Source of the DNA: Coniferiporia sulphurascens
Taxonomy: Eukaryota; Basidiomycota; Agaricomycetes; Hymenochaetales; Hymenochaetaceae
DNA: 64,000 nucleotides
NCBI GenBank assembly: GCA_002794785.1
Contig: NBBA01000009.1
Span: 682,001 to 746,000, forward strand
Reading direction: 5' to 3'
A program made the position numbers and the translations under genes. Below, piece after piece: positions 23,433 through 35,912 of the stretch (within the stretch, counting starts at the first letter, position 1; each line of letters opens with the position of its first letter). Under the pieces are notes generated by a model that saw only the letters and a program-made list of their open reading frames with translations, was not told where the DNA came from and did no database searches.

Positions 23433-26352
23433 TTAGCCGCGTACCTTACGCCAAAGGAGCCCTTTATGCTCTGCGATAGGACCGTCTATACCAAAAGCAA
23501 GGCCTCTGAACCACCAGAAGTTACCGATGATTGCGACACCAGTAATACCGAAGATAACCCATTTTGTGTGCTCAGCAAGGCGACGATTAGACAGGATGAA
23601 ATGATCGAGAAGGTGCGTGAACATAAGCACAGAAAAGTAGAGTGTGGGGAGCTGTTCAAATCGCCGGTGTTAGTTTAACCGAAGAAATCCCGAACACCAT
23701 GATAGAGACACGCACGTAATGGTGGACATAGGTTACACGGCCCATAATAAGAAATGGGAAATAGTGAAGCGCCCAACCTACAAAAGCAACTTTTCCAACA
23801 TATAGGAAGTGCTCCCATTCGTCTTTTGCAGCCCCGTATAAGCAAGCCGAATGCTAAAAACGAGTGGTTTGCTCACCAAGTTCAAAGTCTTTATACTTGC
23901 GCTGTTGCCTCAGAAGATATATACCAACGACGATGAGGGAGACGATGAGACTCATAGAACCTGACCACCATATAATTGGCGTGCCGAGCAGGTAGTACTT
24001 GGTTTGTGTATCACCCCAGCCGCACATGCGAAGACCGAGATACATGAAAGGCCAGTCCGTCGGAGCGGAAGCGAGGATGTCTTCTTTGTCGGGATCAGGA
24101 ATAAGGGCGTTATTGGACGTCATCATAGCAATGTTGAGATGCCAAAAGTCGCGCAAGAAGGGCGATTTATAGTATTTCGTCTCGCCGGCTGGCACTATGG
24201 AAATGTCAGTGCGCGAAATTTAATGTGTTATAGCTTGTACATACACCGATCATTCCAATGACTCTCAACATTCCACCATGTATGAACATCACTGGGGTTG
24301 TCTTCTTTAATGCAAGAAACCTCGATCTGTTTAAAACCCCATTCTGGAAGAATGGCATTTGCTGCGCGAAGATAGCATCCTAGCTTGTCATGGCGGAAAC
24401 GCAGACGTGTGGTCAACGAGTGGATCCGGTCGACGTTATCTTTACTACCCTGCTTCAGGTCATCGACAACTTCCACCTTCCAGTAATCGTGGAAATCTCC
24501 GACAGTTGTGTTACCATAGCAAGAAACTTCGTTGTTGAGTTTGGTGACTGGCGCAGGAACATTGTGCGAGTGCAAGTTGCGAGTGGTCGATCCGTGTTGG
24601 AGGCGAATAACGTCCCCGTCCTTAAGAAAACGAATGGGGCCATTTCGGTCGAGAGGCCGCTCATCCCAGCGCGGGTGAATGATCCATTCATTATTGTTAT
24701 CCTTGTAGTGATAGCAAGTGACCTGTTGCTGATTCGAGCCAACCGGGTATGATTGAACATGGGAATGAAGAAGACCGCCGCCATAACCGAAGTTCTTCAG
24801 TGTGATCTTCGATCCGTAGGCCAGCTCTAAAGGTTCGAATAATCAGCTCGTAGCACGTATCTGGCTAATAGAAAGGACTTTACACACCCAAAGGATTCTT
24901 TCCAAAATCGTTACCGACTAGATTGGCTTGGAACAGCGAGCTCATTTGTGAGTCCCCGGGTCCGGAATGATTAAGGATCATAAAATGTATCTTAAAGGTT
25001 GACATATAAACTAGAGTCGGAAGAATAATCAGGCAGGCGATTCGAGCGGCCCAGTGCTTTGCTTGATCACGCTATAAGTTTACCATTAGAGGAGACTGCC
25101 GATGAAATGAAGAAACAAAATCTAACCCATGATAGACGCAGGTCGCCGAATTTGTTCCACAGGTCCTCTATCGTATAGGCACCAACCAAAGCTGTTGCGA
25201 ACAGACCGACCCATTTAACACTGACTAAGAGTTAGACACATATAGATGATACAGCCATCGACGCTAGGAATCCGCACCTGGTAACACAGCCGATAGACAG
25301 GCCAGTCATAGTGAGCCAAAGCCACCAATCTGGAGAAAACGAGCTGTGCAAATGTCTTAAGTAAATGCCAATTGGCTAAGCATAGTGACCGACCGATATT
25401 GTTGATTATTAAATTTGCTCATGCAGAACACGGTGGTGAATGTGAAGAACAGAAGCATCGCATCCAAAAGGATAAAACGCGAAATGCAGATCCATGCTAT
25501 ATCTATAGTCAAAAAGCAGTCAGCGACGTCAACTAAGCAGGAAGAGTAGCATAATCCTACCGCAAAGGACCATCAGCGCAACCAAGTGACATGCACGTTT
25601 ACTCATTCCGAGCTCAACGGCTGTGTACCATCCCAGAGGCACCAAGGCTACCCCGAAGGTCGCCAACATCACTCGCATCGCCACGTACGGCAGACCTTCA
25701 GGGTATTCCGTTCCGCTTTTGAACTCAAAGTGGCCATCATAGCCAGCAAGAAGGCCGACGAGCCCTACAAGCATCTTCCCGAGCGGCGGGTGAACGTCGA
25801 AGTAGAACTCTCGCTTCAGGTAATGTGAACCGAACTTTCCGAAGTGGGCCTCATCCCAGACGACCACATTGGATTTACCGATGCGGTAGAATCGCGTCCA
25901 ACAAGAAAGGAGTGTGTAAATGGCGGGGGGGAGGTGCTCGAGATTTTGTTGGACGAATTCAGTCTTAAAAGATGAGCATCAGTCGACGGTACACATGCAC
26001 TACTGCCAGCACATCAGGTCGCGCTCACCAAGTTTGTGGCTGGAGGCGGAGGGGGTTTCTGCAACCTGCCCCCGAGAGTCGGGCCCCTCAACTGCTTCAT
26101 TTTGCTGTACACATCTTTTCCCTCATCCCCATAGCCGTACTCGGGCTTCGTGTCATCGGCATCACTGCCCGGCCCAACACCCGCCCTGACTCTCCTTCTC
26201 GCGGTTTCTTCAGTCATGTAATGCAAAGGCAACTCTTCTTCTTGCTGAGACCAATGGGAGGACGGGTAGGCAATTTCTTCAAACTCTGAGGAGGTGCGTG
26301 TGGGACTGCCAGGAGGAGTACCAAGGTTAAGAGCAACTTGCGGAGGTCGCAT
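23433..26352 (-). CDS. PMT2: Protein O-mannosyltransferase, PMT2 subfamily
   Basis: ER membrane enzyme transferring mannose from dolichyl-phosphate-mannose to Ser/Thr of secretory proteins. Exons 26352..26029, 25963..25561, 25502..25394, 25343..25278, 25220..25127, 25071..24888, 24826..24245, 24194..23877, 23822..23716, 23651..23433 (801 aa). The luminal catalytic loop shows VWDEAHFGKFGSHYLKRE and FYFDVHPPLGKMLVG, with the Asp-Glu pair essential in PMTs. MIR motifs follow (LHSHVQSYPVGSNQQQVTCY, LRFRHDKLGCYLRA), then SPFLRDFWHLN and several C-terminal membrane segments. LAGYDGHFEFKSG and GLRMCGWGD fit PMT2 better than PMT1 or PMT4. The C-terminus may differ: a donor-like GTACGC at WRK suggests one more short exon. 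Confidence 0.9.
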
Positions 26353-26761
26353 CAGCTCGGCTGGCCGTCAGGCAAAGCCTTCGGTTGCACTATAAAGCAA
26401 CAGCGGAACACCAGCACCAGTAACAGAAAGGCGGAATCCTGTTTTATGTGCGCGCGGTGCACGACAGAGCGGAAACGGGTTGCCTTGAACGCACCGTCGT
26501 GGTTGTAAATGAGCTTTTTTATTACGCAAATATGGCAACACTACGTGTCCATCACTTCCGGGCACAGGTTTCTGGGCGCCGATCACAAGTAATGAACATA
26601 AAAGATACTAGAGGGTGTATACACGATAGACAACAGAGATAAAAAACAAACGACGAAACAAAAATTGCACAGAAATAATATATACGACTGGGCTACCCTA
26701 CAGGTGACGGTTGTAGATACCTGCAAACTAAATTAGCAAACGCTTTCCTAAACAAATTATT
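26353..26761. other. Intergenic 409 bp, no gene seen
   Basis: Between the start of the mannosyltransferase gene and the end of the fibrillarin gene, both on the minus strand. AT-rich toward 26640-26760. No supported gene. Confidence 0.6.
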
Positions 26762-27966
26762 TTACTCGAACGCACCAATAACCATAGCGTGATCACGCTC
26801 ATATGGCTGTTAATGAAAAGATGAGCAAAATCCAGACAGAGCAGCATGAAAGTCATTCACCTCCAAAGTGAGCTGTTCAATTGGTTTAATTTTCTCTGAC
26901 GCTAACTTGTTTCTTTCGCTCTCGAACACGACAGCAGCTGGGGCCGTCGAGTCAATACAGTTAGCCTTTATTGAAATGACCACATGGCCTTTATCTTTTA
27001 GGAACTGGTGAGCGTTGAGTGCGACAATGCGAGCCTGGTCCGGTTGAGCAACATCTGCAAAGATGACATCGACCATGGACAGTAACATTCTGTACTTGGA
27101 CGGATGACGGGCATCTTCGATGATGGCTGCAACAAGAATGTTAATAGTGTGTTCCCACGAGTATCGACAGCGGGCATACGGATAACATTCGTCCTCTTTT
27201 TCGCCATTCCAATCAAGTCTCGTCCTGAACGATTTGAGAACTCCACAGCGTAAACTGTTCCTTCCTAGAGCAAAAAGTAAGTACATGTATACTTGGCTAA
27301 CTTCATGCGAGACTTACAGGACCGACAACGTCCGCCACATGACTTACGCTCGTCCCGCTTGCAGCACCGAGGTAGAGCACCTTCTTTCCAGGTGCAATAT
27401 AGATGTTCTCTACACCCCCGAGAATACCTGCCGCAAGCTTGCTGCGGAAGGGGTTCCAAACGCGATACTCGACTTTCGTTCCGTCTGCACCACCGTCGAT
27501 AGAAATGCGCTTTTCGCCGTACACGGATTCGCCCGGAACTAGATTCTTTGTGACCAACATATGCTCCTTGCCTTTGGCAATGAATACACCCGGATGTCTG
27601 TGGGGTTCAAGTATGACGCTTGACCCGCCCCTAGCGCCGCCGCGGCCGCCTCCTCGAGCACCTCTGCCTCCACGGCCGCCCGGGGCACCTCTGCCTCCCC
27701 CACCACGTCCACGTCCTTGGAATCCTCCTCCTCTCGGGGGCCCGCCTGTACAATGGAAACCATAAGCATATATACGAAGACGAAATAATGTGCTACTAAC
27801 CACGTCCCCCCCTGCCTCCTCCACGACCGCCGCGGTCTCCCCCTCCGCGACCTCTCCCGCCTCCTCCCCTGCCTCCGAATCCTCCGCGTCCCCCTGATTC
27901 ACCTAAGAAACGCATCATGTAGCCAGTCACGATATGGAGAATTAACTAAAACTTACCGAATGCCAT
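26762..27966 (-). CDS. NOP1: Fibrillarin (Nop1), rRNA 2'-O-methyltransferase
   Basis: Catalytic subunit of box C/D snoRNPs in the nucleolus. Exons 27966..27957, 27902..27801, 27745..27318, 27264..27180, 27126..26861, 26806..26762 (311 aa). A 10-nt first exon (MAF plus one base) leads into a Gly/Arg-rich domain of about 75 residues. The methyltransferase core shows [62 protein letters not shown] (SAM loop), [14 protein letters not shown] and [17 protein letters not shown]. The last 45-nt exon gives [14 protein letters not shown], the expected fibrillarin C-terminus, and lies beyond the stop of the long frame at 26810, so that frame alone mis-ends the protein. Confidence 0.95.
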
Positions 27967-28181
27967 TGTTTCTGTTTTTTTTGCTTGAGGACCGACGAAG
28001 GAAGTTGGCTGAAGCTTTTGAGTCCGTTTTTTTTTCGGTATCCGTTTGGAATCCAGTTCCCACGCCTGCTTATACACCTCGAAATGCTAGTACTATTAAT
28101 TATTATTACATTTGAAAGTCCACAAGGCTATATATAATAGGAATACAAAAAATGCAATTGACATGTAAAATGGGAGCACCA

Positions 28182-29314
28182 CTACTTTTCCTTTCGACCC
28201 TTCCGACTCTTTGCTGCACCTCTCAGTGACTTAGCGCGCGTGTCTCGCTTGCCTTTCCCCGTTTTGTCTCCAAGTAACCCCTGTTGAAGTTTCTCGAACT
28301 CTTCGTCATCAATGTCTGGAGGAGCATCTTTGTTTCTCTTTCCCGAAGCCTGATTGTCATCGTCATCTTCTATTGCTCGCTTCTTTCCTTTCTTCCCTCT
28401 GACCTTGGGCTCGGGTTCAGCGTACTTTGATGCGAGGCTGTCGAGGAATCCGTCCATCCTTTTCTTCTTCCCCAATATTAGGGCCTGCGGGGCCGAGTGG
28501 TCTTCTTCATTAACGTCGGCCTCATGCTGCGAAACATCCGCTTTGTCCTTGCCCTTCATTTTCCTTGATCCTGTCTTTCCGCTGCCGTAAAACTCGTCCC
28601 ACACGCCCAGCTCTCTCGCTAGTTCCTCCGCCTCCGTTGCTTCCTTCCTTCCCCGACTGACACGCGCCAATTTCGCTTTCTCGTCTTTAACACTCTTCTC
28701 CCAAGACTTACATGTCGTAAGCTCACGATCTTTAATAAGTTTGGTTATAAGCACGGTGAAGCGCGTCTCGTCTTCGAACGTGGAGTGCGGAATATGCTTC
28801 ATTATTTCACCAATATTGCCGCCCGTCTCTAGATAGGCACGTTTGATGTCTTCAATTTCCTCTGCTGAGCCTATCGGTGGTTAAGTGTAAATATTAAAAC
28901 AGTGTATGTCCTAGGCGAAAGAGAATACATACCCTGATACTCCTTTTTCATTTCATCTAACTTTCCTCTCGTGACACTGTCGAAAAGACCCGTGAAATAT
29001 GTATCCCAACCATCCCCTCCTGCCTGTAATTCGAAGCCCTCATCGGTCCGACCCGTTTGATCGTACCTCTTTCGCCGCTTCTCGTCACTGAGCACCGCGT
29101 ATGCGAACCCGACCTGTTGAAACTTGATCGACGCGTCTCTCCGTATCTCCTCAGAAGAGGTGTTGTGCTTGTCGGGGTGGTGTATAAGCGCCAGACGGTG
29201 GTACGCCTTCTTTATAGCATCAGATGTTGTCGATTTATCAAGGGAGAGCACGGAATAGAGGTCGACCTCCTCTTGGTCTGGAAAGAACTGTGATACCGGG
29301 TCGTCTCGATCCAT
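28182..29314 (-). CDS. J-domain protein, DNAJC9-like
   Basis: Exons 29314..28933 and 28870..28182 (356 aa). The N-terminal J domain (about residues 15-85) contains DLYSVLSLDKSTTSDAIKKA and the HPD motif (HHPDKHN), so it should stimulate Hsp70. The segment after it, with FRKS-like text absent but FTGLFDSVTRGKLDEMKKEY and a helix near IKRAYLETGGNIGEIMKHIP, matches the layout of DNAJC9, a histone-binding cochaperone in animals. The C-terminal 150 residues are highly charged and Lys-rich (KSLRGAAKSRKGRKEK end), suggesting nuclear localisation. Assignment to DNAJC9 is by domain order and the IPHSTFEDE region. It sits downstream of the membrane-protein gene on the same strand. Confidence 0.82.
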
Positions 29315-29694
29315 ACTGTCGCACAGCAAAGTAACAAGAGGCTTGAAAGTCTACTGCGAGCGCGTCGCATCACTAAATACGTATGTCACGCGATCACGTG
29401 CATACAAATTAATCGTCCTCGAATTCGAAATGTAACCGTTGTAAACGATTTAGAACGAGTAAACAAAAGTCAACGGTCCGCTTCACACCAAATAAATACG
29501 ATACTATATGGTATACACTAAATAGAAATCTTTCTGTCATTTAACGATGGAAGGAAGACATTTCAGCAAGGGTGAGCAAAGGGCCCTAGATGCATCGCGG
29601 ACGGCATTAGCGCGAAGGCGATATGCACGAGAGTCAATGTGGAGAGACACTCACCAAAAGATGAAAGCAAACCGGATCGACGAGCCACATCGGA
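29315..29694. other. Intergenic 380 bp, no gene seen
   Basis: Between the DNAJC9-like start and the end of the upstream membrane-protein gene. AT-rich; likely holds the J-protein promoter. The plus-strand frame starting at 29547 is not convincing. Confidence 0.55.
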
Positions 29695-31523
29695 CTATTC
29701 TATGGATAGTCTTGGCGAAAGTGCCATCCCACCGGAGTATGAAGACGCGCGCCCGCCTACGCCTGGAGTAGTCGGAGTAGAATATGTTACTTTTTCCGGT
29801 ACATCTGAGATACATGAAGTTTAATCACCCAAAAAATCTTTTGCATCTGTTGCGACTTGTGAGTACTGACCATGCATTTTCGCCGAGGCTAGGCCTCTGT
29901 CGAAATCGGCAAAGCAGCGTAGCCCAACAGCGAATGTTGCAAACAACAGCAGGAAGGCCACAATTGCTTGAGAATATTCAGAAACATGGCTGTCTGGAAA
30001 GCGGCCACTTACTGAAAACAGTTAAAGTTGCACGAGTTGTTTCGTATTCTGCCTCTGAACCGGGCTCATAGAAACGAACCAATTTGTAGACTGAGCGCAA
30101 AAATGTAGTTAGGACTGCATTTCTCTTACAAAACCTAAATCCATACTGAAGTACGACTCGGCCGCCAGCATGACAATTAGTGAGAGTGTCATTAGCCTGT
30201 TGGGCTTGATAGTGAGTGCAGATTAGTAAAATATCCTTTTTTACTTACCACTTTATTTCTCTCTTCACAGCAAACCCACAGAAGATGAGCAACAAGAGTA
30301 CAATTGGAATAGCGGCAACAGTCAGGCCAAACTCGGCAGAGTCTTTTTGGAGGACAAGGATGAGCATCTGGTTGTTTGGTTAATAAACTACCCCAAAAGA
30401 GGCAGTTTACATGAAGCGAACCTGCATTGTAACCCCAGCGAAGCAGAAAAAATCAAATTTAAGTAGACAGATCATAATCTGGTACCACTGGTACATCGCT
30501 GAAAAGACGAGTCAATTTTGCTTGATGACACGAGCGCACGTCACATACTCTTCATCACCGGATTGGCACCAATAACATGAAACACTGCCCAGCTGCGATG
30601 AACATATATCAGATTACGTTGGCGGACAGTTTGCAAATTCAGTTTGCATACCCAAATTCGCCAAATAGTTCCCTGACAAAAAAGATCATTATAATCCATG
30701 AAGCTGCAAGCACGCATGGAACGACGATCAAGAAAGGCTCGACTCTGCTCCATAAAGTGTGTGGGCCGCCACATCCCTGGAGAAAAGACAATAAAAACGA
30801 AGCTCAACAGCAAAAAAGAACGACGCACAATAAAGTCCGTGCAAGGGTCGTCCCTTAGGAAAACCAAAGCAGTACGAGCTTCGTGTACTTGGAGCGCAGA
30901 AAACACAAGTAAGGCTACGTGGAATGCTGCAAAATACATTAGGTTGGGCGTGATCCAAACGACGAAGATGAGCATTACCCAGAATCCCGACTAACTGAAT
31001 CACGTTGCGGAGCTTCAGTGCATCAAGAGCCATAAGCAGCTCAAAGACCCTAGGACTGCCAGTAAGCAACACTTCAATGTAATGCAGGAGGTTGATGTGA
31101 GTACTCTGCAAGACCGAATAGAGCAAGGTAACATGGAATTGTCTGTCAAAATCGAAGCTGCTCAGTTTATTAACAAGGTGAAAAGGACGAAAGACGCACC
31201 TTGTATCCAGTTCTCGTTTTCGTATCAACATTGCCTTCCACCTGTCAACCCGCGTGAGCTCACAGTCTTTAGTGGAAACGTGGATCATTCTGTACCTCTC
31301 CGAAGGCAATAGCGACCATCGCTAACACCACAGCCGCATCTGGACCATGTAACGCATGAATAAACCGATTATGGGGTGTTACAATCGATACATCCACGTA
31401 CTGACGACAACTAGCAAACAAGATTAATTGAGAATCGCCACATGTGCAGAGGCTGATCGTGGACTCACTTGTTGCAACGAACGCCTTCTGCGCCCGAGTG
31501 CCCATGAAAGGCTCGACGGCCAT
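29695..31523 (-). CDS. Uncharacterised polytopic membrane protein
   Basis: Twelve exons join in phase: 31523..31296, 31241..31200, 31105..30979, 30926..30829, 30776..30652, 30592..30549, 30498..30422, 30367..30249, 30196..30147, 30090..30013, 29966..29871, 29804..29695 (397 aa). I count about seven or eight hydrophobic segments, for example FHVALLVFSAL, FLIVVPCVLAASWIIMIFF, WAVFHVIGANPVMK, FGLTVAAIPIVLLLLIFCGF, WLMTLSLIVMLAAESYFS and TIVAFLLLFATFAVGL. Conserved-looking motifs are LRDDPCTDFIGCGG, MYQWYQIMICLLKFDFFCF, YKLVRFYEPGSEAEYE and CFADFDRGL. A Thr/Pro/Ser-rich tail (YSTPTTPG) follows the last membrane segment. I associate this architecture with an uncharacterised family common in basidiomycetes, but I cannot name a function. 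Intron 31199..31106 is longer (94 nt) and could hide a small exon. Confidence 0.75.
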
Positions 31524-32038
31524 GATTACTCGGAGACCTACTATACAGACGTTTACGATAAAGCCTTAGGGCCCTGGGTGGTAGAAAGGCAAGCGGAGGA
31601 TGGTGAGCGCCGTAGAGCTCGGGTAGTTGACGGGCTCAGCCTGCTGTGCCACACAGGTTCACACCTGGCCATCCCGGCGACCCCGTGCGTACATTCAAGG
31701 TGATCGCGGGGAAACGATATCACTGGCGGTACTGCCCTCGGGCTCAATCCACACGCAAAAGTATGCCGCGAGCGCACAGTCTGTCTATTTGGGATAACAT
31801 AATGTCCTTGTACAGACGACAAAAGTATGAAATTAATGCGAGGGTTCAGATAAGAAAACTGTTGGTTACTGCCGGATCGTGAGAACTGTGTATCCGTCGC
31901 GTGAAGTCAGAAGTCGACCACGTGCCCAGGACGCGCGGAAAGGTTGGCTTCAACCAACCATCGCGTGGCCCGCCGCTCCGAGTGTCGAGTTCGAGTCCGG
32001 CTGCGTCGTAGTCGTCCGCAGACACCAGGTTCGCCCTC
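31524..32038. other. Divergent intergenic region, 515 bp, no gene seen
   Basis: Lies between the start codons of the membrane-protein gene (minus) and the disordered-protein gene (plus), so it should carry both promoters. Short frames on both strands look like chance. Confidence 0.55.
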
Positions 32039-35000
32039 ATGGACGACCCCGTCCCCAGCTCACCCACCTCGTCAGGTTCTGACAATAGCGATGCCGTCAA
32101 CTCTTCCTCGGCCAAGATATACTTCGGTCCATTACGATCTCCCGAGAAGAAATTCGCCCCCATGCCCAGTCCGGCTCCTTTCCTTATCAGTGGCGCGCCG
32201 GGGCCTTCAACGCCACGGCGCTCGCCACGATTTTCGCTTTCGCCGCTTCCATCTTGCGAGGAGAAGCCAAGTGAACATAATGAAGGCGGTGGAAAGGGCG
32301 AGGATTCTTTGTCGGACAAACAGGCGGCAACGCCTGGGCCATGGCAGAGTGTTCCTATTCACGATCTCTTTCGAAGCGATGGTAAGTTATGCATTTACTT
32401 CTCCCATATATTTCTCAACTGTTTTCAGAACCATCGTCTGCTATCGCAAGCCGTATAATGCGAGCACATGACAACCCGTCTCCACCTCCCAAATCTCTTC
32501 GGTCCTCATTGACTCCGCGAAGAACATCTAAACTGGTCAATGAATTGTCATTTCTCGATAGACCATGCACAAAGGAGATTACGAACTCAGCTGCGGACTT
32601 GCCTCTGCTCTCTTCCAATGCCCTTGCATCTTCGTCGCCATCTCTGTCTGAGCTTCTACAGACAACATTCTTGGCGTCGTCTAGCGGGATCGAGAACTCA
32701 GTCCCGATTGTTCACAACCCATCACCGGAGGTACCTCAACCTGAAGCAGAGCCTGATCTTATATCTTTCGACAGACCCGTGCTAACTTTGTCCAACGACG
32801 AGCATGTTGCCATCCATGCACCGTCTCCGCGGCATGGACAGAATTCCCGACAAACGGTCGATGATCTCTTATTCTCTTCCCCTGCTCATCCCGTCCTTCC
32901 AACGATCCGACAGCATACGGACGGCGCTTCTCCTGCCGATCTTTCGCCAGCACCCGGTCCAAGCACCCCACGAAGGAGAAGTCTTAGGCTTAATGCTTTG
33001 ACTTCAAACCAAGTCGAAGGGCCATTGTTCACGCCGGAAGTTATAAACACAACTCAGTCTCCGTATACGGACGCTGCGCATGGCCGGAAACGGAATCGAG
33101 ACGGCACGGAGAGGTCGACCCGTCTGCTGCTTACTCCCAGCAAAGTCGATTGGTCCTTTGAATCCGACGCATTAGAAAGCGAGTCGGACAAAATGCTTTC
33201 GTCCTCAAAAAAAAGCAAAAGAGACGGGAAGCGTGCAAAGATGGGGGATGAAGTTACCAATGATATGCTTAATCTGCAGCTTGCAGAGCATGTACCTCAA
33301 GTTTCTGAGCGAATACCGTTGACTTCTTCAACTGCCGATCAGGATGCGCCCACTCCTTCCTCTGGCTCACAGATGGATGCTCCTATAACGCCTTCTAGTG
33401 TAGATCTGGTTACTGTATCCAATGCTGCGGACCAAGGACCCGACTCAAATTGCCTTAACTCGCCCCAGTCATCCGCTCATTCGAGTGCTCAACGTCCACC
33501 GCCTGGTTTGATCGCCCCTCAAACTCTCGTCCAATCCTCTTCGCTTTCAGGGGGAGTGTCCTTTTTGACCTCTAACTCTCCCGTCAAATCGATTTTGACA
33601 CCAACTACTGATCCCAATCGCACTCCAGCGAGGCGTGTCCCTTTCTTTACATTGCGAGACCCCTCTCATGCCGGCACGGATTCTTTTACCCAACCCGATG
33701 GTTTGCGGATTTTCTCCGCAGTCAATCGTACACCTGTATTTTCTCGGCCACCAACAGACAGCCGCGATCGAAGTCCGGCAAGACGAGTTTTAGTCTCGGA
33801 GGTTGCGGATAAAAAGGACACCTCAGCAATATCTCACTGTCCAGAATCTACCAGAGCAGAGCCTAGATCTACCGTAGAAAAAGACGAAATTGCCACAAGC
33901 GGGTCCTCGTTTAATAAAACAATCACAAGAGCTACCTCGATTAGACCCCCTTCCAAAAAAACTTTCTTGGCTCCTCCACCGTCAAGCTCCTCCTCAAGGA
34001 TCACAGCTCCTGTAAGGACGGTAAAACCCACTTCCTCTCAAGGCGGCAGTCGCATTCCTCGTATCGGCTCACTGTCGAAACCCACGTCGTCGAAGCTTCC
34101 GGCAATATCAACCAGGAGTTCCAGTGGTTTAGATATCCCGGTAAGTGTAAGTTGGGTCAAATTTTCGTCGTGTCTTAACCCCTTGTTCAGCCAAGTCGTT
34201 TACCTTCTCCCATGAAGCGCCCTCCAGGGGGACCTTCCCGGACCTATAACAGTTCGTCAAGTGGGTCCGAGGATTCTGGGGGTAGAGTCGTCTCCACAAA
34301 TATCGGCCTTGATTCTGTCCGAAGAGCGCCTGCGGCACGGAAGGTCAACCGCAAACGAGAGAATGAGAAGCCTACGCCTGTACGACCCATGGTGAAAATG
34401 CGACAGTTCATTCCCGGTATGTATGGGGGACCCGTGAAGAGCGTTTTACCTGAAGTGGCAGAGGGACAAAATGATCAACGTGACTTCTCAAGCCCTTCCG
34501 GTGGTACTCAACAAAGGGGCTCAATTATAGTCCGGGAGGTTGTAAAGGGGACTTTGCAAGATTTCGAGTTGAAGGCTTCCTCGTCTAAAAGCCTGGAAGC
34601 GTTAAGTGAAGCCAAGGCGAAAGAGCACGCAGGATTAGCTAATCCTACCGGGAGACGCTTTGTGCGAGTTCGGTCTACTGGCCCGAGCTTAGATAAATTC
34701 ACGTTTGAATGTCCTGTTCCCGGGAGAGCGGAAGAACAGATGGATGTGGATTCAGAGTCTTTTGGTGACCCTATGCGGTCAACTGACGGGGTTACTGGAG
34801 AAGCTGCAGCGCATCCCGATTTAGATTTGTCTACTGCCTCAAATGCCCGAAGATCGACACGGGGTCGTCGGGCCTCTCAGCAAGCCGATGTCTTCGGGGA
34901 TATTATGGCTACAGACCCGGCGACATGGAACAACGCGCATCGAAAACCTCTAGACGGTTCCAAAAAATCGGCAGCGCCTCCGAACCTGATCTTCCACACC

Positions 35001-35682
35001 AATGGACTAGCTTTGAAAACATTGACTAATAACAATACGACGAGGAACCAACATTATCATGCGCAACTCGAAATGAACGTTATCCGGAAGGCAGGTAACA
35101 GACCAGAGAGTCCTACCATAAAGCTACGGACCATACTGGAAAAACAGAAGGAGGAGCAGGACAAGATGCGCGCAGAAAGGGCCAGGCGAAGGCGAGGAGA
35201 CGATGCAGGAGATTTAAGCACGGACGTAGAAATGCAGGACTTAGTCGTCATCCAGTCCGCGAAGCATAGGCGAGGACCTGGCGAGGAAGAAGATTATATG
35301 ACTCCTGTACGGCCCGGAAACAGTAGGAAGGGCGTCAGATGGGACAAAGGGCTTGAGACGTCGGTGTTTATTGACGAAATTGAAGTGCAGCCACCCGGTA
35401 GGGGACCTAGGGACGATGACTTCCTGACACCCCGTAAAGGTTGTCTCAGCACAATGCCAAATGTGAGACTTTTCGCGTTTTAAGTGACGGGTTTCACTAA
35501 TGCTATTATATGCAAAGCAGAGGGCCCCATTGGATAGCCTTGGCAATGCTACGAATGCCGATGTACCTCTCGAGCTCGCTCCCGAGAAGGTTGTCGTTAC
35601 GAAATATGTCTATGATAACGATGAGGAAGCACAGGTCATAATACCCAAGGCCACGAGAAGTAGAACGAAAAAGAGTCGATGA
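32039..35682 (+). CDS. Large disordered Ser/Pro-rich protein with many S/TP-R/K sites
   Basis: Exons 32039..32381, 32429..34140, 34191..35462, 35521..35682 (1162 aa); all junctions are GT-AG and in phase. No folded domain is recognised. The sequence is rich in Ser, Pro, Thr and Asp and has many short CDK-like sites: SPEKK, STPRRSPR, LTPRRTSK, STPRRRSLR, LTPSKVD, RTPARRV, RSPARRV, TPVRPM, LTPRKG. A basic patch (KRKRDG-like, SSKKSKRDGKRAK) near residues 375-385 could be a nuclear signal. The second half has a conserved-looking block (RFVRVRSTGPSLDKFTFECP), an Arg/Lys/Glu-rich helix (KLRTILEKQKEEQDKMRAER) and KGVRWDKGLE near the end. I infer a nuclear, cell-cycle-phosphorylated scaffold, but the identity is unknown. 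Confidence 0.72.
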
Positions 35683-35912
35683 AGTCTTTTCCACTCCCAT
35701 TTTTATTTTGCGCGGATCATAATCTGTCTTCAAATAGCTGTAATTCATTACAATGTATTTCCTTTCTATTTCTTTTTGATTTGTCGACCCGCTTGCTTGA
35801 ACATAACGATACAGGGGGATGTTCATTATTGCCATCGCTCATAAATCATTTTTGTATTACGAACAAACTTCCGGATTATCCTTGGACCTGTATCAACACC
35901 CTATCGATCCAA

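Noticed and set aside
27403..27765. Pro-rich plus-strand frame of 120 codons
   Set aside because: Antisense of the fibrillarin Gly/Arg domain; Gly codons read backward give Pro.
29547..29824. Plus-strand frames with a PPEYEDARPPTP-like product
   Set aside because: They overlap the last exon of the membrane protein on the other strand, whose phase and C-terminal tail are consistent; no start or splice support on the plus strand.
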